From Hydractinia symbiolongicarpus (Eukaryota > Cnidaria > Hydrozoa > Anthoathecata > Hydractiniidae): 64,000 bases of DNA. The notes beneath the pieces are model-generated. The model searched no databases. It was not told the DNA's origin and saw only the letters and a program-made list of their open reading frames with translations. The stretch covers positions 2,976,001 through 3,040,000 of the forward strand of contig NC_079883.1 of NCBI RefSeq assembly GCF_029227915.1, written 5' to 3'. Position 1 is the first letter of the stretch. Each line of letters starts with the position of its first letter. The position numbers were made by a program, and so were the translations under genes. Below are positions 15,201-28,288 of this stretch, piece by piece.

Positions 15201-18200
15201 GGTTTTGAGAAAATGCACTATGAAGTTTACATTAAAACATGTACGTAACAAATACTTCAAATAAAGAACCAAACATTTCAGTGACAAACACTCAGCAGAA
15301 AACTTTAGTGGACAATTTTTTCTTAATGTGTTGTATTTTTAAGGGAAGAGGGGTGGCTTGGTGAAGAAAGTGTCATATAAAGTGTAAAATTATCATTTCA
15401 CAATCACGCCTAATATTTAATTGCTGATTTAACTACTTTTTAACAAACAAAAAACAATTTACTTACATGGACATATTTCTAGTTTTTTTGCTTTCTCTCA
15501 AATAAATTAGATAAGCAAACATTGGCCGGCCTTGCTGTAAATAATAATCATATGACAATTTGACTTCTTGAGCATAATGTTTCACAAGAAAAGGATTTGA
15601 AAAGTGGGGAAACTCTGTCAATGTATTTTCTAAAGATAAAAATAACAACTTAACTAATTTCACACACTTAAATAATACAAAGGGTTAAATATAATCTTCT
15701 GTCAGCAGATTAATTCCTGCAAAGACTTTATTTATGTCAAGAAGATATCGATCTAAAATATATGTAGTGAAACTGAATATATTTTTCAGATTATTCAACA
15801 ATAAGAAAAAGCATGACTAAGTAAGCATATTAAGTGTTTAATGACTACATCATTTACAATAATATTGCTAGTGGTGGTTATCTCATGAAATAAACAGGAA
15901 TTCGATTGTTAAAAAATATACAGGAATCAGCCTGTTGCTGCACTCAGCTACCATCTCTAGCTTGCAGACAGATGATGATAAAGATTAAGGATAATTGAAA
16001 ATACCTTCTTTGGCAGCAACTTCGTTTAATGATTGCCAACCAAACCACCTAGAAACATCAACTTCAGTATTGTCCTAAAACAATATAGGAGACAGAAAAA
16101 TACATATTTCCATAAACAATTGACAGTAAATTAAATCTTTATCTTCAATAATTCTCAACGAAATCTTTATCTTGTATGATACCAAACGTAGATGCAGTTG
16201 TGGCACCTGCTTATTCACCAAATTGACTGCAAAATAAAAATTTTTTTCCCCATATAACCACAAAATGTTAATTTTATTTTTTAATATTAATGCATGTTTT
16301 TCTTTGCATTCTACGTTAATCCGACTGCACTTATTTCATAAATTTCAAAGTTATGCTTAATTTCTTACATGAAGCAATCTGTACATGGAAACATCAGTAG
16401 TTCCATCTTCTGGTGAAGAATTAAACAAAGCTGTATGTAATTTGGGAAAAAACCTCAACTGTTGTTCTAATAGATTCTTTTCAATAGTAAATGGACTTGT
16501 TTTCTCATCATTTCCAATAACCTAAAATTAAATGAATAATATAAAAAATATGATAAATACAAATGTTTAAAAAGGCAAAGCATTTGATTGGGTTAATTTT
16601 AAAAATAATGACAACAACAAAACTCTACCTCACTACTAGTAAAAAACAATAAATATGTACCTATAAATAGCAATCTATATATAAAAGGTGATATTTGGCA
16701 TGTGTTAATTGACAAAGCTTATATGGCAAAGAAAAAAAATAAGTTTGACAACACACATTAATAAACTTTCTTCTATGAAGCGAATGCAACTGATGATTAT
16801 TGAGGTCATTCCAATTACACTCTTTTGTCAAATACTAGTGCCTCAATTATTGGTGTGAAAACTGCCTTCGTGGTACCAGTTGGTTGACAATGTCATAAAA
16901 ATCTGTTTTCAGATGATGCTATACATTATTTACTTGTATCTTGAATAACCTTTTTCTTTGATTCCTCCTGCTGAATGGATATTACAACTAGTCTATTTCA
17001 GTGCAGTGAATGAGAAATTGAGTCTAAAAAATCTTTTACTAGAATCTCTTACAACTTTTTAAACGTTAGTTAAATAAAATATCATGAAAATGTGGTTTAA
17101 ATGTCAATTTTATTAACTCTTATCTTGGACAAAACGAACACTGAGTGTCTGATGTGTTAGATGTGATGTTGTGAAAAAAGATAAATTTGCTTATACAAAT
17201 AACTTACGTCAAAGGTTGCTAAGCAACTATGAGAAAAAAAACTGTATTTATATTTTTCAAGATTGCAAAAAAGCAAGGTAAGCAGTAAGTTATCCTCCAA
17301 AAAAATTATGTGGACTTCTAACAACAAAGTCTAAAGAATATCTAAATTACTTATCCTAGTTAAACACAACTTTTAAGTCTACTTAAAAAGGTTCTTAATT
17401 TTAATAGTCTTAATTAACAATCACAGGCAGGAAGAACAGCCTTAATTCCTGTGTAAATATCCACACCTAATTGAAAGATAATAAATCCAAAGAATATTGA
17501 TGACTTATGTCCAACAACTATTTTATTGTGCAAGGCTTTAAATGCTGACCAAAATAGTGTATCGACCTACATGCTTTCAAAAGGTTTCAAGAGGTTTCAA
17601 GAGGTTTCAAGAGCTTTCAAGAGCTTTCAAGAGGTTTCAAGAGCTTTTAACAATGTCAGCAATCTGTTGGTTCTAACTGGACCAAATTTTGCCAGGTAAG
17701 CCGTAGTTACCCACACAGAGTAAGACATCAAGTTTTTTTAGATGCTGCCACATTAATTGGCCTGGAAATCATGAGTGCAATGTAAAGCCTTCAACAATCT
17801 TCAAAACTTCTCTGGCATCAGACTACTGGTTTAAAATATAATGCACATAAAAATAATTGTTTTCAGAGCGGATTATTGTCTGAATAAAAAAATTGAGATC
17901 ATTGTCTATTTTTAGCCAAAAAAAAGCTTAGAATAACGTTTTCGTAATTATTTCTTTAGCACAATTCTAAGGGTTTAGTTTCCCTTTTGAAAATGTACAT
18001 AATTGTGAATCTCCAGATAAATACTGCTACTAACCATGTTAAGTGGTACATTCGAAACAAGAGCTATGGCTAAAGCTGTTATAGGTTGTTTATGTTGAAC
18101 AATGTTATTTAAAGAAAATGATTTATCAGAAATATCTTGATGCAAAAAACAACCATTGTACAATAATGCATCTTGTGTTGAGGAAACATTTGTATCTAAA

Positions 18201-21200
18201 AAAAAATAATTTTCTGAATTATACTCAAAGTTGAAATGTCAGATTTGATTTATACTTTATATACTTCTGTGATGAAGATTTTTCTATACAGAAGTAAAGC
18301 ATATGGACTGATAAAGAGCTGTGCTGGCACACTCCATCGCTGCCACACTCCAGTGTTACATTTTTTAGTTCCATGTTTGTACCAAGTTTGTGTTAGTATG
18401 ATGACTCAAGAATTTTAAATTTGTAATTCTTGCCTACATGTTATAGGTTTTTAAAGTTACCTGGCCTGATTTTTTTTAAAGCTTTTGGTTTGGCATAGAA
18501 CCTAGCTTGGGTGAGCTGAATAAGGTCTGGCACACACCCTGTGATGTGGTGGTGTTATACTTAAAAGAGCTTCAGCTCTTATTTACCTGATGATTGAGAA
18601 GCTGCATAAAAATGTAGCATCATTGATAACCAAGACTTTGTTGTGTCTGTCAGCTTGAAATTTTGTGGAGTTAATCTACGAAAAACACACATCATTGAGA
18701 AAACGAACTTCTTAGTGGCAACAGTAGAAGACTGTACAAAAAGTGATGAGAGAAACAGTGCAGGAATTAATTTGGGAAAGGCATACAACCTTTCAGAAAA
18801 AAAAATCTTCTTAGTTTTGACGGTGGAAGATTGAATGACAAATGAGAAGTGCAATGGCAAACTTATATGTATAAAAACAATACCTGTAATGGGATATAAA
18901 ATAAAAAGCCAATGACGCTAAATCGTTCTTTTGACAATAATCAATAAACTTTCTGTTAAAGTCATGTATAAGTTCCTCTCGTTCATCTTCTGTTATTTTA
19001 CGCTTATAATGCAACATTGGGTGGGTTTTATTAAATAAAATATTATTTTGACTGAAATAATGCAGTAGTTCTGGAAAGTTATTCATCAAGCAGGTTGGAT
19101 AGAAACCATGCTTTACAAGTTCATTCAAAAGACATTCTTTAGAATACGACGTGACAGTTTCAAAATCAATACCCAATTCATCATTTAAGTATGGAAATAT
19201 TTGATTTCCCAAAGTCAGTTCTGAACTTGTCAGGGTTTCAATCCAAAGCTTCATTGTCATGATCTGGTCGTGGGACTGTAAATAATTCCATAAATGGCTG
19301 TTATCGCACACTGACAAAGTAGCTATGAGACAATGGATATTAGCATATAAACACAACATCTAGTTCTCCCAGCCACATATTGGATTTAATACTGTTTTAT
19401 ATATGAACCACAAACCTATTGCATCTTGAAGAAATATTCCATCTAACAATATTTTCTTTCGAACTTCAGCGCTCCACGATTTCACATATTGCAATGACAC
19501 TTCACAATAACAACAACAGGAATCTTTTTCTAAGTTCTGAATTTTAAAAAGTGAATATTTAAGCATTTACAGGGACAATAAAAATGCAAAATGGGTTTTT
19601 CAAAACAAAAAAAGTGTCCATACTTATAATAGTTTATTTATGGACATTTTAAAATAAAATTTGAATTTCACTATTTACCATATTGGATTTGTATTAGTTC
19701 TCAATTTTAATAACTTTTGACAGCCAGTTACTGTGAGACATAATTTTCTAACTTGCAGGTGATTCATTCTACAATTACATCGCACACAAGACTAGCAGGA
19801 ATCAGCTGCTTTACAGAAATATTCACACTCTAATTTTGAATGTGGTTACATATAAAAAAACACTGTCCACAGGTTATCACAACAATAATTTGGCTGGTAT
19901 AAATCTTTAACCTCTATTTCTTTACTAACTTCTCCATTAGAATCAACATTACTAAAGGTAGTTGCCAATGGTGATGGTATAGATATTCTTAGTCTGGTTC
20001 TCCAAACATTCCTATAAAAGATGAAAAATATTAAAAGTCAAAAACCTCAAGAGTGTATTGTTTAAAAAAAAATGTAAAATTTAAGCTAAGCAAAAAATTG
20101 ATATCCAATTAATCAGTCTCTTGATGTTTGCCGCTAAGATAAGTATCATAAAAATTATGTTTCTCTTCTCATTCTTTTGTTTTGGATGTGACAATTATTT
20201 CAAACCATTTTTAAAGGTATCTAGTCTGAAAACTTATTGTGTAATAATGCAATGGTGTCACTAATTTTAAAAATGCTTCTAGTACATTGACATTGTGACA
20301 TAGCTTTAAAAGGTTAACAAATGAGACTCTTCTTTGGGTACTTTAATGGAAACATATCAATTTTGCTTGTCGCAGACGATGTATAAACATGTCAACATAA
20401 TAGATCTCCGTTATACTAAGGAAATTTACCTGTGTTTCTGGGATGCCAGATGAAAATTATCACTTGAGTATAATTTTTCAACCTCCTTTATAAATGCGTA
20501 ATCCAAAAGATCTTCTTTGTCAATCAAACCTTTTTGTTGCAACACATCAAACTGAATAGAAGTATACAGAAAATAAAAACATGTAATTTACAAAGTTTTT
20601 CTATTCATTATACAGTAAAAAAGTGTAACATGTTTCAAAAATGTAAAAACTTATAGGAAAAGATCCTCTATATAATACCCTAAAAAGACATTATTTGATC
20701 ATCCTAAAACCACGTTTCTCTAACTTTGAATGCTCAATTTGTCTACTTAAATCAGTAAACAAATGTCCGAATAGGCCTAATGTCTGAATAGGCCTAGGCC
20801 AAAAAACTACCTAACTTACATTATACTAATAGTTTTTCGAATTTTTAAGATATTTCACTACATATTTTGTGCTACATAATTAATAATATTCTTACCAAAT
20901 AAGTTCGTAAACTTCTATCCACTGTTTTCACATAAATAATTTTCAATTCTTTATTTGGCAATAAACCCTGAAACACACAAAAAAAAATAATTTTCAGGTG
21001 AACAAAAATAAAAAAAAGACTGGTTATTTTTTTAAACAATAATTTTTTTCAAAAATTATTAAACTCTACAGCTTTGACACATTGAACTGTGTTTCTGGTT
21101 TTGTAACAGCACAAATGCTCACCAAATTTAACAATATCTTCTCAGCATCTTTAATTTGTTTTGCCTTTAACTTTTTCATCGCAATAGCCATACCATAGTC

Positions 21201-24200
21201 TGCAATACTTGTTAGGTCACCAAGTGTAGGACCAGTCTAAAAATAATACTCCAACAAAGTAAAAAAAGTCGACACACAGAACTAGCATTAAAGATATACG
21301 GCAAAACACAGACCTGCAAGTAGAAGAGCTTTTGTAGTGCTCCAATTTTCCCACTTGTCAAATGCTGTTCTATCATATCCTGTGGAAAAGGTTAAAGAAT
21401 TTGCTACTTGTCAATGCTTATTATGTAATATTATGTTATAAATTAGAAAATCATAATAGAAACACTTTTACAAAGAGAACATGTGTGTATAAACTTAATA
21501 CTGACTTCTGACATCTTGAGACTACTTCCATCTGTTACATCAGTATTGTCAGTTTTGGCTTGAATAACAGTTGTCGTCGACTTTCTTAAATAAACTCTTA
21601 GTTCAATTATTTTTTGTGTTATATACTTTAAAGCATCTGGTATGTCGAAAAGAAATGAAAATATTGTATTGCTATGTACGCTTGAAACACTTTTAGATTG
21701 GGAGTAAGAGTCAACATGTTCATCGGTTTGGTCTGTACTGGTTTTAATATTTATCGCTGCCACACCATCTTGAAGTAGATTGTTCAAGTATTTTAGGGAT
21801 AGTTGGAGCAATCCTTCATAAAAACTTTGTTTGTGTTTTCCTAAAACAAAGAGAATGTTAACTAGTAGAAAAACCTTTCAATTCCCTACCCAATAAAAAA
21901 TATAACTCCAAAATTCGCTTTGAAAACGTAAACAAAAAATGCCACTTGCTTACCTGTTGAATTAGAATGCACAGCTTTTACAAGCATCTCAATAGCCTCT
22001 ATCATTTCATCAGAATCAACTTGTTCACAATAAGATTTCTGCGAGCTAAAGGATTTTGAAAAACTACCAGAACCAGCAGATGTCTGCACTTCAGTGAGAT
22101 TTTTCCAATGACGAGTAAAGACTAGAATGATATAAATACATGTTTTTAACGTTTGAAGCATTAGTAGAACACTTACATCGGGTTGTGGCAAAACAATAAA
22201 ATATTCCAATACCCCTTTCTCTGCTTTTTAAGAAAAACATAATGGTATCCAGTTGCCTGTGTTGAAGACCAATTTCTAATGTGTGAAGTGGTATTGAAAA
22301 TTGATTCCACTCATTGGCTTTGCAAATGATTTCAGCTTGAGCTATATCACTGTATTGGATGATCTAGAAAGTTATTTTTTTGGTAATAATTTCTCTCATT
22401 CAATTTTCATTTTTATTAAAGTAGGTTTAAAAATGGTAAAAAAACAATGCGTCCAATGCGTCTGTTTATAGCCAATTTTAAAAACACGGGTTTTTTTAAT
22501 GACAAACGCCATTATAACTGCACATACAATCATAGTGTCCAGCTTTTTGAAAACCCAGTGATGTTAAGCTATATCCAATATGCAATTCCGTGCATTCTGA
22601 TTCTCACAAAATTAAAAGCACAGAATTGAATTTCGGGTATAGTCTGTTTAACGGTAGCCATTTTGACCTTTCATGTATTTGTAAAATATTTGTTTCTATG
22701 TTTTTCAATATGTTATACATTTTAAGGGAATATTTTATATCATTTTTAGCCACGTACAAATCTCTAACAAACAATATTTTGACTAACAAATTATATATTG
22801 ATAAGAATTAATAATTGATAAGAATTGGTCAGCTTTGAAAAGGGTAGCTACAAATTTTTATGTCACTTCACTGGCAAACGTTTTTAACTATCTGTAGCTA
22901 GGGACCAAAAAGGTACTTTCGTTTTATTTTCTTAAATTATCCTGCACATTTTATAACTTTATGTTCAACTATCTGGCATAATTTTATATTATAGTCGCAA
23001 ACATATAGCTAGCTGAAGAACAAGCCACAGAAATCTCAGATGTGTGATTTCAATGCTAAATGTGACTACACTGATTTTGTACTAAACATATTGCTTTTTG
23101 ATACCTACAAAATGGGTCCAGGGATGCCTAATCATTGCAATATGACCACAATGGTTTAACTGATTTTTCAATGTATTTTTCAATTTGTATATGTGTTAAG
23201 TGGTAAGTGGTTTACTTATGTGTAAATAATAAAAAAAACCAAAATGACCTGGCGTGTGACGCTGGGTCTTGCCTAGTGAAAAATTAAAATAATTTAACAT
23301 TAGTAAATTTAGCTGTAATAGAAGTTATAAAATCGACTTACTGTATCAATAAGCTGCTCCTGTGTAATATCATACAAATAAAGTGATATTATACTTCTTG
23401 AGATAAACAATGACGGATACACTTCATTTTCGTTAATACATAAACACACATCTTCAGAGATTTCCCGTACAAAGTACTTCTTAGTGGCATAATTATACTT
23501 CACAAAATTCTTTGTTGATTCAGTTTTATTTTTAGATTGGAATATTAAAGATATAGATGATTTAGTTGTGCTTATTTCACAAACATTGTATGTTTCCATC
23601 CATTCTTGAGGAGGAACTATTGTGATTTTCAAATGATCAGTGTGTTTATCTATAAAAACAAAGAAATAGTAATGTAATAAATAAAAATTATTAGAATAGA
23701 CAAATAATTAAATTATTAACACAGACCATTAACATTTCCATATTCTTGTTTATATTTTCGTTTAGTTTCTTTAATGTGATCCTTCCAAAAATTTGACCAT
23801 TTCTTTTCTGGTGCTTTGTGCTCCTGCCACAAATTAAGAATTTTGATAAAGTGCAGCTGATTGATATCATCAACAATACAGAGGGTTGGCTTGTCTCCTC
23901 CATAAACTCCAAGATGTTGAACATCATAAAGAAGAAGTTTCTCTAATTGAATGTAAATTGATGAAATATTAATTTATCTTTAACATTATTTTATAATGTT
24001 TTTTAAATAAAGTTATTAACCCATTTGTTTCGAAAACAGGTGGGTTGACCCAGCCTTAAAAATTAGTCCTACTTTAAAAGGATAAATTTTCGCGGGGATT
24101 AAAATTCGTGGTTAAGCTCATCCGCAAAATTTTAACATTCACAGGGACTTAATTTTGCGGATGAGGTCATAATAGCAATTTTTAAAGAAAGTAAAATAAG

Positions 24201-27200
24201 TTGTCAAAAGGGTTCGGGGCCGAATGGCACTGTCTCATTGACCCTAGTTACACCAGTCATTTCTACACCAACCGAGACAAAGTGTAGTTTTGCATTTTAG
24301 TTCAAAGCTCTTTTAACACAACTGTAACGTCAGGTAGAATAAACACAACTAGATAAAAAACCAAACAAAATTCTAATTGAATTAAAAAAAAGCTGATTCT
24401 TTATCTAATCTATTCACTACTATTTCACTTTGTGGGGCGTAAGGAACTTTCAATTGTTCATCCGTACGGCTGGAAAGAGACTCAATCTGAATTTCTTCAT
24501 GAATAGCTTCTGACACTGATGAAAAAGGTTTACAATACAGCAAGCTGCACTGAAGTATCTTGTCTACAGGGGTGGTGGTTGCAAATAAAACTGGGATTAG
24601 GCTTCCAGAAGAAGTTGCTGAATACACTTTCTTGCTTTTTCTAATGTCAAAATAATTCCAACATAAACCCTGTAATATAATAATTGAAGGATTTTTTTTA
24701 CTATGACATTAAATGATATTAAATAAGATATACTATTTCCAGCTACAAAAGTGAAAAGAGCTTGGTATTCTTAAGTAAGTTATGCCAGGCCAAGTCAAAA
24801 ACATTATGATATATTTTAAGATTCTGTACAAAGTAGTAATTTAATGAGTAAAATAATAGTAAGAAAGGTAATATTATAATTTAACTTGCCAGGGTGTGTC
24901 TTTGACTTTCTCTTACAGGAAAAAAGCTCCTTTTTTAGCATCAGCATCAGAACACAACATTTGCATTTCATTTAATAATACCAAAAAGTTCAATTAAGTA
25001 ACAAAAACTCACCATACAAATCGATCTTTCTCAACAGTTGGAAGTTAATAGTTGAATAAATAGCTTTACAATTTGTTAATGAAAAATATCAAAATAAAAA
25101 TAGTATATACTTTACAGTAAGGTGTTATCACCTATTATACAGAAGTAACAAACAACATGTACAGAAGAAAAGATACAAAGAATTCTTTCTTCAGACAGAA
25201 AAAAGATTAAATTCTCTTTGAACGTATACAAACATATTGAATCTCTTCTTCCAATATTTTGTTTTCGTTCACATAGGCAAATAGATGTTCCAATACGAGG
25301 TTCTTTTTGGGTTGGAATAACTAGTTCAACAAGGTATAATCTATTGACAAGACAGATGATCTGGTGTCTTGATCCATCAACATTGTAAAATGATGCAATT
25401 AAAGATACTTCATTTACTTCTGTTATATCTAAACAAAGGTAAAAATCTACTGATACCTCTGTATTTTATTAAGTAACTTTACAATGGAATTTGTTTAAAC
25501 AAAGTAACTAAACAAATACCATTTCCAGATATAAATAATGAAGGTCCAACCAATGTTAGCAGAGAAGTGCTATATTTGAAACTTTTATTTCTTTTGACAG
25601 CAAATATGGTAACACTGTTTTCTTGGTCCAATGCAGTAAGGTAGTGAGTGTCAGTTGGATATGATAAACTGTTCTCAAATTTCCAATCACAATGCTCCCA
25701 AATAAAGCTAAATATATTTACAACATAAATTTTAAAATGTATTCTATAAAGTGATTGGTAAAATGCATGCACCAATTTTTTTTATGGAATTTTCTATTTT
25801 TAATAGCATTTACTTTCCACAATTTACCTACATTTTCAGTCTTTGTTTTTCCACAAAGCAGTAGCTAGCAATAAGGCAAGTATATATAATTCTTATAATT
25901 TTTCTACATATATATAATTTGTTAAGGACACTTAATAATAGAAGGTCAGACGATTTTATTAAACTGTTAAGCTGGATACATTTGCAGTGGCAGTTGTAAC
26001 TGACAGGAAAAAAGATGCTACAGGCTGCTAAGCCTACATTTGTTCCAATTGATTTCTTCTAACAAAAGTTACTTAGAGTTAAAATATTATTGAGAGTAGA
26101 TTTTTACTGTTCTGCCTGGGTTGTAAAATCAATCGATTTAAAACAGCTTACTAGATTTTTTGTAAATGGGACAGAAGGATAGTTACTTTAGGGTGCTTGG
26201 TTAACTTGTTTCAGTGGAACTTTGGTGTTCTGAAACCCAAAATGTTGCCTTATAAACCCCAATACACATCCAAAACAAAATTTCAGGTTTTAATTCCAGC
26301 AGTATTGGATTGAAGCAAAAATTTATACGGTAGAAAATACTAAAAATGTAGAAAATACATTGATATTTTTGTGCATGTTATCTTTGCCAGGGGAAGAGTT
26401 AAGGATGGACATCAGTGTAACGTCTTCTGTTTTAATATCACTTTATACATAAAAACACCATTTATATACTGCTACAATTATTAGATTATTTCTGCAAGCT
26501 GCAAAATACAGAAAAGTGCATTTGGTTACTGAGGTTACCTTTAATATCATGCAGGTATGCTGACTCTATTGATAAGGGTCAGATCCGATAATAGGTCCAC
26601 TCCCATCAAAACAAGTTTGGTACAAAATTTAGTCATTATGGGGAAAACAGTCAAAATGGGACAGAACATTATAATAAAAAGAGAAGTAATCCATAGCACT
26701 CATCATAGCAATTTTGTTTAAAAGCTTTCTACAGTTAGAAAAGAGCCAACATCCAGGACAAACTTAAATAGAAGTGCATGTGTAGTACAATTCGAAGCAG
26801 AGCTATGTGATCATCTTTTGTATGTTTAAAAATAAATATTTGTACTAGGGACAAAAAGATTCATTGAGCACTTCTTTCACACAATGGAACCCTAAAAAAA
26901 ACTGGATTTGGGATATTATTAGCACATGTTTGTGCGTACTACTTGCTATATAAGTATGAAAACAATAGATGAATTCTGTTGTTTACATTTCAAGTATAAG
27001 CACTTTGGCTCTAGCATCCATGTGGGAGGAAAAAAGATGGGGCGCTAGGTGAAGTGAAGTTATTTTCAGTCAATTTCGTCACATGAAGGCATTTTTAGGT
27101 ACTTTTTAGGTAATAAATCGTTAGGCATTAATCTATAATCGATAATAGTTTAAAACCACAAAAACAATGTTTTGGTAAGAAATCAACAGGTAGATAAAGA

Positions 27201-28288
27201 CCTTTTATTGCTGCAAAGTAAACAAATAATGTCACACTGGATGGGTATTTTCTGTTTACAGCTATGTATCAATAAGGGTCAAAAATAACATTGTGACTAC
27301 ATCGCTAACTTTCAACCTGTGCTGATTCCGATAACATTTCATTTTGCCCGTTCAACATCTAGCTAGTATGATGAATTTTGATAAAGACCAAATCGAATTA
27401 AAGTGATTAGCCAATCTTCCCTATACGTTCCCCGTTTTTGAAATTAAGAATATAAAAATTTTATGAACAACTTAATCATTGCTATAATAGCTAGCTAGTT
27501 AGGCGTAACACAAAAAAATGTTTGGTTAGTGTCCTTCTGAGGGTTCAGAAAAGGTTCGCTTGGTCGATCGGCCATGAAAAAAAAGATACATTTTTTTCAA
27601 AAAGGTTACATTATTTTGCCTAAACATCTCGCATAGTCGAATTCAGATGCCGTCATGTTTGATCATTCACTCAAACTACATTATCGGCCCTTTTTACACC
27701 GGCAAAATTCCGCCACTCGAGAGATTTGGTGTAACGCTCACCACCTTGCAAAAATTAACATTACTTACGGCGCATAAAAAGGCCGTTTTGTTAAACGCAA
27801 ACATTATCGTGAAGTGTATGCTAGGGCTTGCACGAAAAGGAAGAAGAAGGTTCGCTGATTCATTTTAGAGGCAATTTATAATCAGACAAACATCGCCGCC
27901 TGGTTGTTGTGACTCGAAGAAAAGAAAAGATAAGAACGTTGGTAGATTTTCCTTTGCTTGCTTTATCCTTCTCTTAGAAATTCGGACACCTGAATTAAAA
28001 CAGTGCTTTTTTTTTCTCAACAGACGTTCGGTCGGAGGACACTAACCAAACATATTTTGGTGCCATGCCTTAAACAGCCTACCTGGTTGTTTCTTGCAAA
28101 ATAACTTCCTCGTAGTTATCTTTTAAATGAATAACAACCAATTTATTATCAACTGTCAGAGTGGACACGAATCTTCCGTCAAACGAAGTCTTTGACTTGA
28201 TTATAGCTTGAATATTTTTGTCAGTATTCCAAATCTTTATTCTGGGGAAAACATCATTTTCCTTCACGCTTGCTTCTTCGTGCGCCAT
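227..28288 (-). CDS. SPG11: Spatacsin (SPG11), complete, about 46 coding exons
   Basis: Spatacsin partners with spastizin and the AP-5 adaptor at late endosomes and lysosomes and is needed for lysosome reformation (family knowledge). Exons read in transcript order, inferred from GT..AG sites with matching phase: 28288-28083, 25707-25520, 25428-about 25230 (3' end unresolved), 24669-24418, 23940-23727, 23649-23342, 22363-22213, 22121-21954, 21840-21506, 21379-21314, 21236-21123, 20967-20896, 20551-20430, 20011-19912, 19536-19416, 19322-18884, 18675-18587, 18195-18035, 16521-16369, 16074-16005, 15629-15467, 15137-14923, 14678-14585, 14126-13967, 13886-13722, 12387-12216, 11057-10906, 10733-10646, 10489-10457, 9494-9379, 9046-8785, 8286-8072, 7599-7462, 6565-6395, 5827-5642, 5439-5323, 5155-4856, 4474-4337, 3609-3552, 3118-2954, 2807-2557, 2237-2069, 1839-1769, 1049-900, 794-637, 395-227. 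The total is about 2,530 codons (human about 2,443). Recognition rests on the C-terminal spatacsin domain: DMEGIAGVLRAAR and LVRLLTGIGRFREM in exon 2807-2557, then LKIALLDFMKRYHPEDIENF and LGLTPSEVQ. Exon 14126-13967 (HWQLAVQFC, GNWLQFILFIHFYQMPSEQ) also matches the family. The start is the first in-frame ATG (MAHEEAS); the frame further upstream has only TTG. Confidence 0.93.
2418..2540 (+). repeat. Degenerate tandem repeat based on GTTACGACAA
   Basis: GTTACGACAA or one-base variants recur about eight times at irregular 12-20 bp spacing. It lies in the SPG11 intron directly next to the donor of the exon at 2557-2807. Confidence 0.75.
3368..3414 (+). repeat. Short direct duplication, TTTTTTGATATCTAAGGAA
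   Basis: TTTTTTGATATCTAAGGAA occurs twice back to back with a 3-base spacer. Intronic in SPG11; no function suggested. Confidence 0.8.
6012..6160 (+). repeat. 18-bp minisatellite, GGCGTATACAGGAGTGAT
   Basis: Three near-perfect copies of GGCGTATACAGGAGTGAT (about 6041-6096) are flanked by diverged copies on both sides. It lies in an SPG11 intron between exons 6565-6395 and 5827-5642 and is GC-richer than its surroundings. Confidence 0.85.
12500..12947. mobile_element. hAT-like MITE in an SPG11 intron
   Basis: The left end AGGGTGACCACT and the reverse complement of the right end AGAGTGACTACT match at 10 of 12 positions. The flanks repeat GACTAG (12493-12498 and 12948-12953), close to an hAT-type target duplication of about 8 bp. 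The interior is rich in AAGGAG and ATAAGGA phrases and has no coding capacity. It lies 110 bp upstream (genomic plus strand) of the exon at 12216-12387. Confidence 0.6.
13060..13112 (+). repeat. GAT/GATAAT microsatellite
   Basis: An imperfect run of GATGAT, GATAAT and GGTGAT trinucleotides. It lies in the intron next to the hAT-like MITE. Confidence 0.7.
17577..17651 (+). repeat. 10-bp tandem repeat, GAGGTTTCAA
   Basis: Seven to eight adjacent copies of GAGGTTTCAA or GAGCTTTCAA, the G/C variants partly clustered. It lies in the 1.5-kb SPG11 intron between exons 18195-18035 and 16521-16369, with no other feature nearby. Confidence 0.85.
18676..18883 (-). repeat. Diverged duplication filling a short SPG11 intron
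   Basis: This 208-bp intron holds two related blocks about 98 bp apart. The first has CTTCTTAGTGGCAACAGTAG (18709) and the second has CTTCTTAGTTTTGACGGTGG (18807). On the minus strand both read QSSTV-x-TKK. The frame stays open from 18860 to the neighbouring exon, but phase and family comparison show that the true junction skips it. Confidence 0.55.
24117..24165. repeat. Perfect 15-bp inverted repeat (hairpin) in an SPG11 intron
   Basis: The arms CTCATCCGCAAAATT (24117-24131) and AATTTTGCGGATGAG (24151-24165) flank a 19-nt loop. The neighbourhood (AATTTTCGCGGGGATTAAAA just upstream) resembles short CGCG-rich repeat elements also seen near 9660-9990 and 41210 in this window. Probably part of a small repeat. 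Confidence 0.65.
25708..27518. other. SPG11 intron 1, remaining part
   Basis: AT-rich intron sequence without supported coding content. Near 26970-27060 and 27180 it shares short phrases (GATGAATTCTGTTGTTTACA, CTAGCATC, GCTAGGTGAAG, AAGAAATCAACAG) with 48280-48470. The order and orientation are partly changed, which suggests dispersed remnants of one repeat family. Confidence 0.4.
27519..28053. mobile_element. Terminal-inverted-repeat element in SPG11 intron 1
   Basis: The left end ATGTTTGGTTAGTGTCCT and the reverse complement of the right end are identical over 18 bp, bounding a 535-bp element. It contains a 74-codon plus-strand open segment (27647-27868) without recognisable family. The right end stops 27 bp before the donor of SPG11 exon 1 (28081-28082). 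It looks like a non-autonomous DNA transposon; the superfamily is not clear and no target duplication is obvious. Confidence 0.75.

Noticed and set aside
27647-27868. 74-codon plus-strand ORF upstream of SPG11 exon 2
   Set aside because: It lies wholly inside the TIR element 27519-28053 and shows no domain; treated as part of the element.
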